A stretch of DNA of 5,687 nucleotides from Acidobacteriaceae bacterium (GCA_025462805.1 JAOAPJ010000132.1:1-5687), one strand, 5' to 3'. Counted from the first letter of the stretch, positions 1-5,157 are shown. The notes: generated by a model from the letters alone, not told the origin. A program made the numbers and translations.

Positions 1-229
1 CTTTGTGGGCCGACAGGCCCCGTTCGGGATCCTCCTTGCGCACGGAAGGGCAGAAGAGCACGACTGGCGGATCGGCGGAGACGGCAGTGAAGTAGCTGAA
101 GGGAGCCAGGTTGCGGACGCCGTTGCCATCAATGGATGAGACGAAGGCGATCGGCCGGGGCACGATGACGCCGATCATCAGCTTGTAGATGTTCTGCACG
201 GACTCGGTTGCCGGATCAAAGCTGCGCAT
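1..229 (-). CDS. Flavin reductase-like (FMN-binding split barrel) protein, 5' part only
   Basis: The first 76 residues are visible, starting MRSFDPATES; the gene continues past the left edge. The segment with VPRPIAFVSS (about residues 23-32), NLAPFSYFTAVS (40-51) and PPVVLFCPS (54-62) is the conserved N-terminal part of the flavin reductase-like/DIM6-NTAB family. That family has an FMN-binding split-barrel fold, and its members are NAD(P)H:flavin reductases or FMN-binding proteins of unknown substrate. The start is the ATG at 229-227. It has only a GAGG (235-232) two bases upstream, which is unusually close. The gene lies 108 bp after hpd on the same strand with no terminator between them, so co-transcription with tyrosine breakdown is likely, although its exact role there is not known. 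The family call is firm and the physiological function is open. Confidence 0.8.
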   Translation of the reverse strand, partial: MRSFDPATESVQNIYKLMIGVIVPRPIAFVSSIDGNGVRNLAPFSYFTAVSADPPVVLFCPSVRKEDPERGLSAHK

Positions 230-337
230 GGCCTCAATTAGACAACAACCTCGATGACGACATAAAAGCACAGACCACACCAGGCGTCCGAGTGAGGGCT
301 GCTCATTCTGCGGTCCTGCCGTTGTCTCTCTCGCGAG

Positions 338-1462
338 CTACAGGTTGCCGCGCTCGGCCTGTTCCCGCTCGATGGCTTCGAACAGCGCCTTGAAGTTGCC
401 CTTGCCGAAGGAGCGGCTGCCCTTGCGCTGGATGATTTCGTAGAACAGCGTCGGACGATCCTCCACCGGCTTGGTGAAGATCTGCAGCATGTACCCTTCG
501 TCGTCGCGGTCCACCAGGACGCCAAGCTTCTCGAGCTCGTCGACCGGTTCGTCGATCTTGCCGACGCGCTCCTGCAGGCTGGTGTAATAGCTGTGCGGCA
601 CCTTCAGGAACTCGATGCCCTGCTGCTGGAGCTGTGCTACGGTGCGCAGGATGTCGTCGGTCGCGAGTGCGAGGTGCTGCACACCGGGGCCGCCGTAGAA
701 GTCCAGGTACTCCTCAATCTGCGATTTTCTGCGCCCCTCGGCCGGCTCGTTGATAGGAAACTTCACACGCCCATTGCCATTGGCCATCACCTTGGACATC
801 AGGGCAGAGTACTCGGTGGAGATGTCGGCGTCGTCAAAGTGCTGGTAGAGACCGAAGCCCATCACGTCGCGGTAGAAGTCGACGAAGGCGTTCATTTCAT
901 TCCAGCCCACGTTGCCGACCATGTGATCGATGTGGAGGAAGCCCACGGGCCGCGCCAGGGCGTCTCCCGGGGTGGCGCGGAAGCCGGGCAGGAAGGGGCC
1001 TTTGTAGTTGCGGCGCTCCACAAAGGTGTGGACGGTGTCCCCATAGGTGGCGATGCTGGCCATCACGACGGTGCCGTGTTCGTCCTTCTGCTCGAAGGGC
1101 TCGCGGACGCTCCTGGCCCCGCGCTTGGTGGTCTCCTGCCAGGCGGAGCGCGCATCATCGACCCAGAGCGCGATGTCTTTGACGCCGTCGCCGTGACGAT
1201 AGATATGGTCCGCGATCTCCCCCTTGGGATAGAGCGGCGTGGTGAGAACCAGCCGGACCTTGCCCTGCTGCAACACGTAGGAGGCGCGATCGCGCAGTCC
1301 GGTCTCCGGGCCGGCATAGGCGACCAGTGTGTGACCGAAGGCGAGGCGATAGTAGTAGGCCGCCTGGCGCGCATTGCCGACGTAGAACTCGACGTAGTCC
1401 GTTCCGTTTAGCGGGAGAAAGTCCTGCTTGACCTTCGCCTCGGGTGTCACCATTGTTGCCAT
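338..1462 (-). CDS. hpd: 4-hydroxyphenylpyruvate dioxygenase
   Basis: This 374-residue Fe(II) enzyme of the vicinal oxygen chelate superfamily converts 4-hydroxyphenylpyruvate and O2 to homogentisate and CO2, the committed step of tyrosine breakdown, in the cytoplasm. There are two VOC-type halves, at about residues 15-155 and 175-345. The metal triad is visible: His180 in HIDHMVGN, His263 in GPGVQHLAL and Glu342 in LFYEIIQR. The C-terminus carries the family's gating helix (SFGKGNFKALFEAIEREQ), ending AERGNL. Length is normal for a bacterial HPD. The ATG at 1462 is chosen because AGGAGG lies nine bases upstream. An in-frame ATG at 1507 would add 15 atypical residues and has no properly spaced ribosome site. 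The gene is divergent from phhA, which supplies tyrosine, and is followed by a flavin reductase-like gene. It appears intact. Confidence 0.97.
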   Translation of the reverse strand: MATMVTPEAKVKQDFLPLNGTDYVEFYVGNARQAAYYYRLAFGHTLVAYAGPETGLRDRASYVLQQGKVRLVLTTPLYPKGEIADHIYRHGDGVKDIALWVDDARSAWQETTKRGARSVREPFEQKDEHGTVVMASIATYGDTVHTFVERRNYKGPFLPGFRATPGDALARPVGFLHIDHMVGNVGWNEMNAFVDFYRDVMGFGLYQHFDDADISTEYSALMSKVMANGNGRVKFPINEPAEGRRKSQIEEYLDFYGGPGVQHLALATDDILRTVAQLQQQGIEFLKVPHSYYTSLQERVGKIDEPVDELEKLGVLVDRDDEGYMLQIFTKPVEDRPTLFYEIIQRKGSRSFGKGNFKALFEAIEREQAERGNL

Positions 1463-1532
1463 ACCGTTGCCCCTCCTGACTGCGCCGGAACGTAACGAGG
1501 ACGGCATCCTCGCATGTGGCGCAACTCATCAA

Positions 1533-1561
1533 CATATACCGGGGAGGTGCTGGTTTGCCAG
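1533..1561 (-). promoter_or_regulatory. Candidate sigma-70-type promoter of hpd
   Basis: Read on the minus strand, CTGGCA (1561-1556) and TATATG (1538-1533) each match four of six consensus positions and are separated by exactly 17 bases. TATATG is one of the few AT-rich hexamers in this gap. Transcription would begin near 1526, leaving a leader of about 64 bases before the hpd ATG. A small inverted repeat, GACGA-CTGC-TCGTC (1561-1574), overlaps the -35 edge and could be an operator, but its arms are short. No convincing promoter was found for the divergent phhA in the same gap (1463-1670). Confidence 0.3.
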
Positions 1562-1670
1562 ACGACTGCTCGTCGCGCCGGCCACCGTGGTCTGTCAATT
1601 CCCAGGGGATTTAGGAATACGCGAGTGCTCACAACGTTCTATCCTTACTGGTATTACCGAGGAGAGTCCC

Positions 1671-2420
1671 ATGGTCACCGCATCTGTCACCAGTCTTCCG
1701 CTTGCTTCGTCGTATTTGGTTGAGCAGGATTGGAGCCGGTATACGGCGGACCAGCACGCGGTGTGGGCCGAGCTGGTCGGCCGACGCATGCCACAGATCG
1801 AGGAGCACGCCTGCCAGGAGTACCTGGACGGGTTTCACAACATCGGATTGCGGCAGGACGCGATCCCGGACCTGGCGCAGGTGAATACACTGCTGGCGCC
1901 GCGGACGGGCTGGAATGCCACGGCGGTCTCCGGCTACCTGCCCGGTCCTGCGTTTTTCGAGATGATCGCGGCGCGGCGTTTCCCCACGACCATCAAGCTG
2001 CGCAGCCGCCAGTCGCTCGAGTACACGCCGGAGCCGGACATCTTCCACGACGTCTTTGGCCATGTCCCGATGCACGCCCATACGGTGTTTGCTGATTTCC
2101 TGCAGAGCTACGGACTGGTCTGCGCAAGCCTGAGCCGCCAGGAGGACCTGGACCGTATGGCGCGGCTGTTCTGGTTCACTGTGGAGTTCGGGGTGATCCG
2201 GCAGAACGGCAAGATCAAGCTGTACGGGTCTGGATTGATCTCTTCGCACGGCGAGTCGAGCTACGTGCTTTCCGGCGGGCCCGAGATACGGGACTTCAAC
2301 CTCACCGAAGTGCTCGATCGCGACTTCAACATCTCCGAGATGCAGAAGGTGGTGTACGCGGTGGAGTCCTTCGAACAGATCTACGAGGCCACCCGGCAGG
2401 CGAGAGAGCGCCTCCAGTAG
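1671..2420 (+). CDS. phhA: Phenylalanine 4-monooxygenase (monomeric bacterial type)
   Basis: This 249-residue enzyme hydroxylates phenylalanine to tyrosine using O2, Fe(II) and a reduced pterin. The Fe ligands of the biopterin-dependent aromatic amino acid hydroxylase family are present: His126 and His131 in IFHDVFGHVPM, and Glu172 in FWFTVEFGV. Other family blocks include GYLPGPAFFEMIA (88-100), RSRQSLEYTPEPD (111-123) and KLYGSGLISSHGE (183-195). No N-terminal ACT regulatory domain or tetramerisation tail is present, as is usual for bacterial single-domain forms. The ATG at 1671 is chosen because GAGGAG (1659-1664) lies six bases upstream. The open frame extends back to 1428, but that stretch runs through the start of hpd and looks non-coding. 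The pterin carbinolamine dehydratase partner (phhB) is not in the window. The gene is divergent from hpd, and the two act two steps apart in the same pathway. Confidence 0.96.
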   Translation: MVTASVTSLPLASSYLVEQDWSRYTADQHAVWAELVGRRMPQIEEHACQEYLDGFHNIGLRQDAIPDLAQVNTLLAPRTGWNATAVSGYLPGPAFFEMIAARRFPTTIKLRSRQSLEYTPEPDIFHDVFGHVPMHAHTVFADFLQSYGLVCASLSRQEDLDRMARLFWFTVEFGVIRQNGKIKLYGSGLISSHGESSYVLSGGPEIRDFNLTEVLDRDFNISEMQKVVYAVESFEQIYEATRQARERLQ

Positions 2421-2435
2421 GCTTGTTCAGGGGTG

Positions 2436-2457
2436 CGGGGCGGTCCTGCATGCCCCG
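2436..2457 (+). terminator. Weak hairpin after phhA, possible terminator
   Basis: CGGGGC (2436-2441) and GCCCCG (2452-2457) form a perfect 6-bp stem with a 10-base loop, starting 16 bases after the phhA stop. The nearest T-run (2471-2475) is 13 bases past the stem, so this is not a canonical intrinsic terminator. It may instead protect the 3' end of the phhA transcript or simply be chance in GC-rich DNA. Confidence 0.3.
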
Positions 2458-2477
2458 AAAGATGCACATATTTTTAT

Positions 2478-2494
2478 GCGCACTTAAGGTGCGC
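2478..2494. promoter_or_regulatory. Inverted repeat upstream of phoU
   Basis: GCGCAC (2478-2483) and GTGCGC (2489-2494) are perfect inverted arms around TTAAG, 31 bases before the phoU start codon. The symmetric six-base arms on a short spacer, next to the AT-rich stretch 2468-2477, resemble a repressor or activator half-site pair. The same sequence could equally form a small hairpin in the phoU leader. It does not match a Pho box that I recognise. No regulator can be assigned. Confidence 0.3.
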
Positions 2495-2512
2495 TCGTGC
2501 ACAATTCATAAC

Positions 2513-2516
2513 GAGG
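2513..2516 (+). promoter_or_regulatory. Ribosome binding site fixing a TTG start for phoU
   Basis: GAGG lies nine bases before TTG at 2526. Translation from this TTG gives the family's typical N-terminus, M-PRIHFHQQLEQLK. The open frame continues upstream to an ATG at 2433, but those 31 residues are unlike PhoU proteins and run through the hairpin after phhA, so the TTG start is preferred. Confidence 0.7.
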
Positions 2517-2525
2517 TCACATCTT

Positions 2526-3194
2526 TTGCCACGTATCCACTTCCACCAACAGCTTGAGCAGCTGAAGGACAAGCTGCTGGCCATGGCTGCGCTCTCGCAG
2601 CAGGCGGTGGAGTATGCGGTGGACGCCTATGTGGAGCGGGATGGACGGCTGGTGACCTTTGTCCGCGAGAACGAAACGGCGATCAATTCCGCGCAGCGCG
2701 AGGTGGATGAGATGGCGTACGAGCTGCTCGCGAAAGAGCAGCCAATGGCGATCGACCTCCGGTTCATCCTTTCCGTAATCAAGATCAACGCCGACCTCGA
2801 GCGGATCGGCGATCAATCGATGAGCATCGCGCGCCGAGCCGAAGAGATGCTTCGCATCCCGAAGGCAGAGCTTCCGGTGGATATCGGGGCGATGGGTGCG
2901 CACGCCTCGGACATGATGCGCCGTGCGGTACAGGCATTGATTGAAGCCGACGCGCCGCTGGCCGAGACGGTACGCGAGATGGATGACGGTATCGACCACA
3001 TGAACCGCGCCGCCCATGTGGACCTCATTCAGGTGATGCAGCAGTCTCCCGATGCAAGCCTGCAGGCACTGAATGCAGTGATCACGGCACGCAACCTGGA
3101 GCGGATCGCCGACCATGCGACGAATATCGCCACGGACGTGATCTTCTGGGTGCGCGGGTCGGATGTGCGCCACCAGCTCGCGCTGGCCGAGTAG
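2526..3194 (+). CDS. phoU: Phosphate-specific transport system accessory protein PhoU
   Basis: The predicted product is a 222-residue all-helical cytoplasmic protein with two tandem PhoU repeats. Each repeat ends in the signature metal/acidic helix: LERIGDQ at residues 91-97 and LERIADHATNIA at 191-202. The start is typical (PRIHFHQQLEQLKDKLLAMA), and so is the end, with a VIFWVRGSDVRH block at about 205-216. PhoU proteins couple the PstSCAB phosphate transporter to the PhoR sensor kinase and repress the Pho regulon when phosphate is sufficient. The length is slightly short but within the family range. No pst, phoB or phoR gene is adjacent. PhoU normally closes the pst operon, so here it is either a stand-alone copy or a paralogue. 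The start is TTG, which may lower expression. The family call is firm; whether it is the main PhoU of the cell cannot be told from this window. Confidence 0.94.
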   Translation: MPRIHFHQQLEQLKDKLLAMAALSQQAVEYAVDAYVERDGRLVTFVRENETAINSAQREVDEMAYELLAKEQPMAIDLRFILSVIKINADLERIGDQSMSIARRAEEMLRIPKAELPVDIGAMGAHASDMMRRAVQALIEADAPLAETVREMDDGIDHMNRAAHVDLIQVMQQSPDASLQALNAVITARNLERIADHATNIATDVIFWVRGSDVRHQLALAE

Positions 3195-3242
3195 TCAGCA
3201 GAAGCGGAACGTACCAACCCCCTCCCCCAGTTGCGCATCTTC

Positions 3243-3278
3243 GTCCCTTGAACTTATCCGGTCCCTTGAACTTAGCCG
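3243..3278. repeat. Tandem 18-bp direct repeat, two copies
   Basis: Two adjacent copies of GTCCCTTGAACTTATCCG (3243-3260) and GTCCCTTGAACTTAGCCG (3261-3278) differ only at position 15 (T or G). They lie between phoU and the YceI-family gene, with the second copy ending 27 bases before the ATG at 3306. Each copy contains a TTGAAC hexamer that resembles a -35 element, but no good -10 follows either at 16-18 bases. The pair could be a duplicated regulator site or a recent slippage duplication. Confidence 0.85.
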
Positions 3279-3305
3279 GAAAGATGATCTGGGAAGGAAG
3301 GCCTG

Positions 3306-4007
3306 ATGCTTTATCGCTGCTCCACGCACGGCGTGCTGGCGCTTGCTCTGCTCTGGGTCCCTCTCGTGCTTGCGCAGCAGAGCTCTCCCCCCCAAGGGAA
3401 GCCGTCTGCGGCGATACCTCAGCGAAATATCACCATCCACTTCGACCCGGCGGCGAGTCAGATTCACTTTCGCGTCGGCAGCCTGCTGCGGGATCTGCGC
3501 GGGACCTTCAAGTTGAAGGGGGGCGCTCTGGCGATCGATCCCAATTCAACGCTTGCACAAGGCGAGATACTGGTCGACGCCACCACAGCGCATATTGCAA
3601 ATCCAGTGAAAGACCGGCAGATGCATGAGGATGTGCTCGAGACTCAGCGATATCCGGCGATCTTCTTTCATGTCGAGCACCTGCGCGGACAGGTCCCAAA
3701 GGCGGATGGCAGTGGAGATGTGATTGCCGAGGGGATGCTCAACATCCACGGTGCGGACCATCCGTTCCAGATGAAGGTGCACCTGGTGCGTCAAGACGAT
3801 ACCGTCACCGCCACGACGCACTTCACCGTGCCGTATGTGGAGTGGGGAATGAAAGATCCGCGCGGGACCTTCCTTCGTTACGCGAAGACGGCAGACATAG
3901 ACGTAATCGCCAAGGGCACCATTCGCAGCGTGCCGGTGATCCACAGCGGCGCCACGTCGAATGACAGCGATGAGGAGGCTCCCCCGAAGGGAAGCCCTCC
4001 CAGTTAA
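3306..4007 (+). CDS. Exported YceI-family protein
   Basis: This is a 233-residue secreted protein. Residues 1-23 form a Sec signal peptide: Arg4, then a Leu/Ala-rich core from about 10 to 20, with a predicted cut after VLA (21-23) before QQ. The mature part (about 41-206) shows the YceI-like lipocalin pattern: ITIHFDPAASQIHFRVG near the start, LRGTFKLKGGALAID, then KDRQMHEDVLETQRYPAIFF and DIDVIAKGTI at the end. Known YceI proteins bind isoprenoid or other long lipids in a beta-barrel, and several are induced by pH or osmotic stress. The ligand here is unknown. The C-terminal tail (about 214-233) is polar, acidic and proline-rich. GGAAGG sits four to five bases before the ATG. The gene is preceded by the 18-bp tandem repeat and converges on the small membrane protein gene with overlapping stops. 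Confidence 0.88.
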   Translation: MLYRCSTHGVLALALLWVPLVLAQQSSPPQGKPSAAIPQRNITIHFDPAASQIHFRVGSLLRDLRGTFKLKGGALAIDPNSTLAQGEILVDATTAHIANPVKDRQMHEDVLETQRYPAIFFHVEHLRGQVPKADGSGDVIAEGMLNIHGADHPFQMKVHLVRQDDTVTATTHFTVPYVEWGMKDPRGTFLRYAKTADIDVIAKGTIRSVPVIHSGATSNDSDEEAPPKGSPPS

Positions 4008-4010
4008 CTG
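4001..4010. other. Palindrome holding both stop codons of converging genes
   Basis: CAGTTAACTG is a perfect 10-bp palindrome. Its central TTAA supplies TAA on the plus strand (4005-4007, ending the YceI-family gene) and TAA on the minus strand (4006-4004, ending the small membrane protein gene). The two coding regions overlap by four bases, so there is no room for a terminator between them and the transcripts must overlap at their 3' ends. Confidence 0.85.
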
Positions 4011-4288
4011 CCCGTTGCGTTCAGCTGCTGGATGAGCTGATACACGAATGTGCCCAGCAGAGCCGCGGACATCAGGCAAGTGGCAAACGTCATGGCTTTG
4101 ACGGCCGGCTGCACCTTACGCACGCGGGCCAGGATCTGTTCCTGCTCCTTGTGCTGATGGTCGTTGCAGTCGCCCAGGAAGAGGCAGTCTTCTTCGTACC
4201 GAGTCAGCGTGGACCGATAGGCCAGCAGGACCAGCAAAACACTCGCCGCCAAGGCCCAGACGATGAAGACGATGGTCAGATAGTGCAT
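4004..4288 (-). CDS. Small two-helix membrane protein of unknown function
   Basis: I do not recognise this 94-residue protein. It has two hydrophobic segments, about residues 4-23 and 67-87, flanking a polar loop of about 43 residues. Positive charges in the loop (Arg25, Arg30, Lys47, Arg55, Arg57, Lys58, Lys64) suggest that the loop is cytoplasmic and both ends are outside. The loop holds Cys35, Cys41, His44 and His46 in a C-x5-C-x2-H-x-H arrangement that could bind a metal, followed by a charged helix (about 47-58). There is no signal peptide cleavage site; the first helix probably acts as an anchor. GGAGGT lies five bases before the ATG, an excellent ribosome site, and it is predicted to be buried in a hairpin (4292-4337). 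That strong site and the clean helices support a real gene despite its length. It converges on the YceI-family gene and diverges from the lipoprotein gene. Confidence 0.78.
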   Translation of the reverse strand: MHYLTIVFIVWALAASVLLVLLAYRSTLTRYEEDCLFLGDCNDHQHKEQEQILARVRKVQPAVKAMTFATCLMSAALLGTFVYQLIQQLNATGS

Positions 4289-4291
4289 AGA

Positions 4292-4337
4292 GCACCTCCG
4301 GTTCGACTACGAGCGGTCCGTCGCCGGAGCCAGGTGC
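4292..4337 (-). promoter_or_regulatory. Imperfect hairpin covering the Shine-Dalgarno of the small membrane protein gene
   Basis: In the minus-strand transcript, GCACCU (4337-4332) pairs with AGGUGC (4297-4292), CCGG (4327-4324) with CCGG (4301-4298), and CGAC (4323-4320) with GUCG (4307-4304). That gives 14 base pairs, broken by a four-base bulge (GGCU) on the 5' side and a two-base bulge (AA) on the 3' side, around a loop of 12 bases. The GGAGGU ribosome site (4299-4294) is wholly inside the 3' arm, and the start codon follows four bases after the stem. This geometry would block translation unless the stem is opened by temperature, a ligand, a protein or translation-coupled events. The pairing is read directly; regulation is an inference. 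Confidence 0.5.
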
Positions 4338-4445
4338 GGCTATGCCTTGCCAGCCGGTCTCTGGGGGCAGAGGGGCCGTTCAGCAGGAACGCTAGTCCTG
4401 CCGGAGGGCGGCAGACAAGAGAAATCTTGCACAAGTGAAGGTGTA

Positions 4446-4459
4446 CCCGGAGCTCCGGG
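4446..4459. repeat. Perfect 14-bp palindrome
   Basis: CCCGGAGCTCCGGG reads the same on both strands and lies 127 bases before the lipoprotein start. Uninterrupted 7-bp arms without a spacer fit a dimeric regulator site better than an RNA hairpin, although as RNA it could fold as CCCGG-AGCT-CCGGG. No family assignment is possible. Confidence 0.5.
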
Positions 4460-4585
4460 CGGGGCGGGCCATGGCCGGCGGAAGCGGTGGTCGGCCACCC
4501 CGGCGGCGGCTTCGCACATCCAACGCTCTGGCTTTGTACCGTGTTGCCAGTTTTCAAGCCGGAGCGCCCGGCGGAGATGAACCTG

Positions 4586-5047
4586 ATGCGAGCTCTTTTT
4601 GTCACACTTCGCCCCTATGCTGTCTGCGCCCTCCTGGCCGGATGCCTCGCTGCTGTGCCGCTCGCCGGCTGCGACAACCGGACCAAGCCGAGCGACGAGG
4701 AACTGCGGCGGCAGAGCGCCGAGGCGACGCGGGACGTGCAGAAGGGTGCGAAGCAGCTGGCAGCGGAGGGCAAGGTTGCTGCCGCAAACGCAGTGGATGG
4801 CGTAAATGCGATTGCGCAGGGCGTCAAGGAGGGCGTGAACAGCCCAAAATCGGCGGATCGCGGCGACCGCGTCGATATCAATAGCGCCAGCACGGCGCGG
4901 ATTGCGCTGCTGCCGGGGGTGGGTCTGACCAAGGCGCAGGAGATCGTTAAGGGGAGACCGTATGACTCGCCGCGGGCCTTGGTGCGTCATGGGCTGCTGA
5001 CCCAGGCTGAGTACGAGCAGATTGCCGACAAGATCACGGCCAAGTAG
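4586..5047 (+). CDS. Lipoprotein with C-terminal ComEA-like helix-hairpin-helix domain
   Basis: This predicted 153-residue lipoprotein has Arg2 and Arg9, a hydrophobic stretch (11-28), and a lipobox PLAGC placing the lipidated Cys at residue 29. A second LAGC, at Cys20, is less likely because it leaves a short hydrophobic core. Asp30 directly after the Cys would favour inner-membrane retention if E. coli Lol rules apply. Residues 36-85 form an Ala/Lys/Glu-rich, probably amphipathic helical linker. Residues 96-153 match the ComEA-type HhH domain: VDINSAS (96-102), then LPGVGLTKAQEIVKGRPYDS (109-128) and a final YEQIADKI helix. Such domains bind DNA without sequence preference in competence protein ComEA, but many small secreted HhH proteins have no proven role. 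The ATG at 4586 is preferred because GGAG (4573-4576) lies nine bases upstream; the ATG at 4577 abuts that site. The gene is divergent from the small membrane protein gene. Confidence 0.82.
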   Translation: MRALFVTLRPYAVCALLAGCLAAVPLAGCDNRTKPSDEELRRQSAEATRDVQKGAKQLAAEGKVAAANAVDGVNAIAQGVKEGVNSPKSADRGDRVDINSASTARIALLPGVGLTKAQEIVKGRPYDSPRALVRHGLLTQAEYEQIADKITAK

Positions 5048-5128
5048 GGAGTCTCTGCGTCTTTGGCTCTGGCGGGCGCATCTCTATAGACAAGGGAATA
5101 GGATCCGCGAAGGTAATTCGGATAGAAC

Positions 5129-5157
5129 TTGTCCGGGATACCGCCGGAGCATAAAAT
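5129..5157 (+). promoter_or_regulatory. Sigma-70-type promoter of the iron-sulfur carrier gene
   Basis: TTGTCC (5129-5134) matches four of six -35 positions and TAAAAT (5152-5157) matches five of six -10 positions, with an optimal 17-base spacer. Transcription would start near 5164, giving a short leader of about 27 bases that contains the AGGGAG ribosome site (5175-5180). I see no clear IscR-type palindrome over it. Having its own promoter suggests that the carrier gene is not dependent on the upstream lipoprotein gene. Confidence 0.6.

Larger units (their letters stand above)
4289..4585. other. Divergent 297-bp intergenic region rich in hairpins
   Basis: This gap separates the minus-strand membrane protein gene from the plus-strand lipoprotein gene, so it must carry the promoters of both. 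I could not find a convincing -35/-10 pair on either strand. Open frames that cross it lack ribosome sites and recognisable protein. Besides the SD-covering hairpin (4292-4337), it holds CTCTG-GGGG-CAGAG (4359-4372), CTGCCG-GAGGG-CGGCAG (4398-4414), the 14-bp palindrome at 4446-4459, a GGCCATGGCC palindrome near 4468-4477, and GGTGG-TCGG-CCACC (4486-4499). Some of this is expected in GC-rich DNA, but the density could mean a structured leader for the lipoprotein gene or a small RNA. Confidence 0.5.

Noticed and set aside
593..1411. Open frame of 272 codons on the plus strand, antisense to hpd
   Set aside because: It lies wholly within hpd, lacks a ribosome site, and its translation shows no recognisable domain. 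hpd on the other strand has all catalytic residues, so this is a GC-rich shadow.
1593..1598. Perfect TTGACA (-35 consensus) on the minus strand upstream of hpd
   Set aside because: No sequence resembling a -10 occurs at 16-18 bases downstream; that stretch is GC-rich. The CTGGCA/TATATG pair nearer to hpd is more plausible.
1649..1657. Extended -10-like TG-G-TATTAC before phhA
   Set aside because: Transcription would start within the phhA ribosome site, which is incompatible with the good SD at 1659-1664.
1629..2249. Open frame of 206 codons on the minus strand, antisense to phhA
   Set aside because: Its translation is rich in Arg, Gln and His, typical of an antisense shadow, and it overlaps a clearly intact phhA.
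2507..2512. CATAAC as a -10 element for phoU
   Set aside because: The predicted start of transcription would fall after the GAGG ribosome site, and the -35 match is poor.
3248..3628. Open frame of 126 codons on the plus strand overlapping the YceI-family gene
   Set aside because: It has no ribosome site and its composition is not protein-like. The overlapping YceI frame has a signal peptide and conserved family blocks.
4276..4990. Long minus-strand frames covering the intergenic gap and the lipoprotein gene
   Set aside because: The translations are Arg/Pro/Ala-rich without recognisable domains or start signals, and they overlap two better supported genes.
5039..5075. GCCAA/TTGGC inverted repeat at the end of the lipoprotein gene as a terminator
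   Set aside because: The stem is only five base pairs with a long loop and no T-run.
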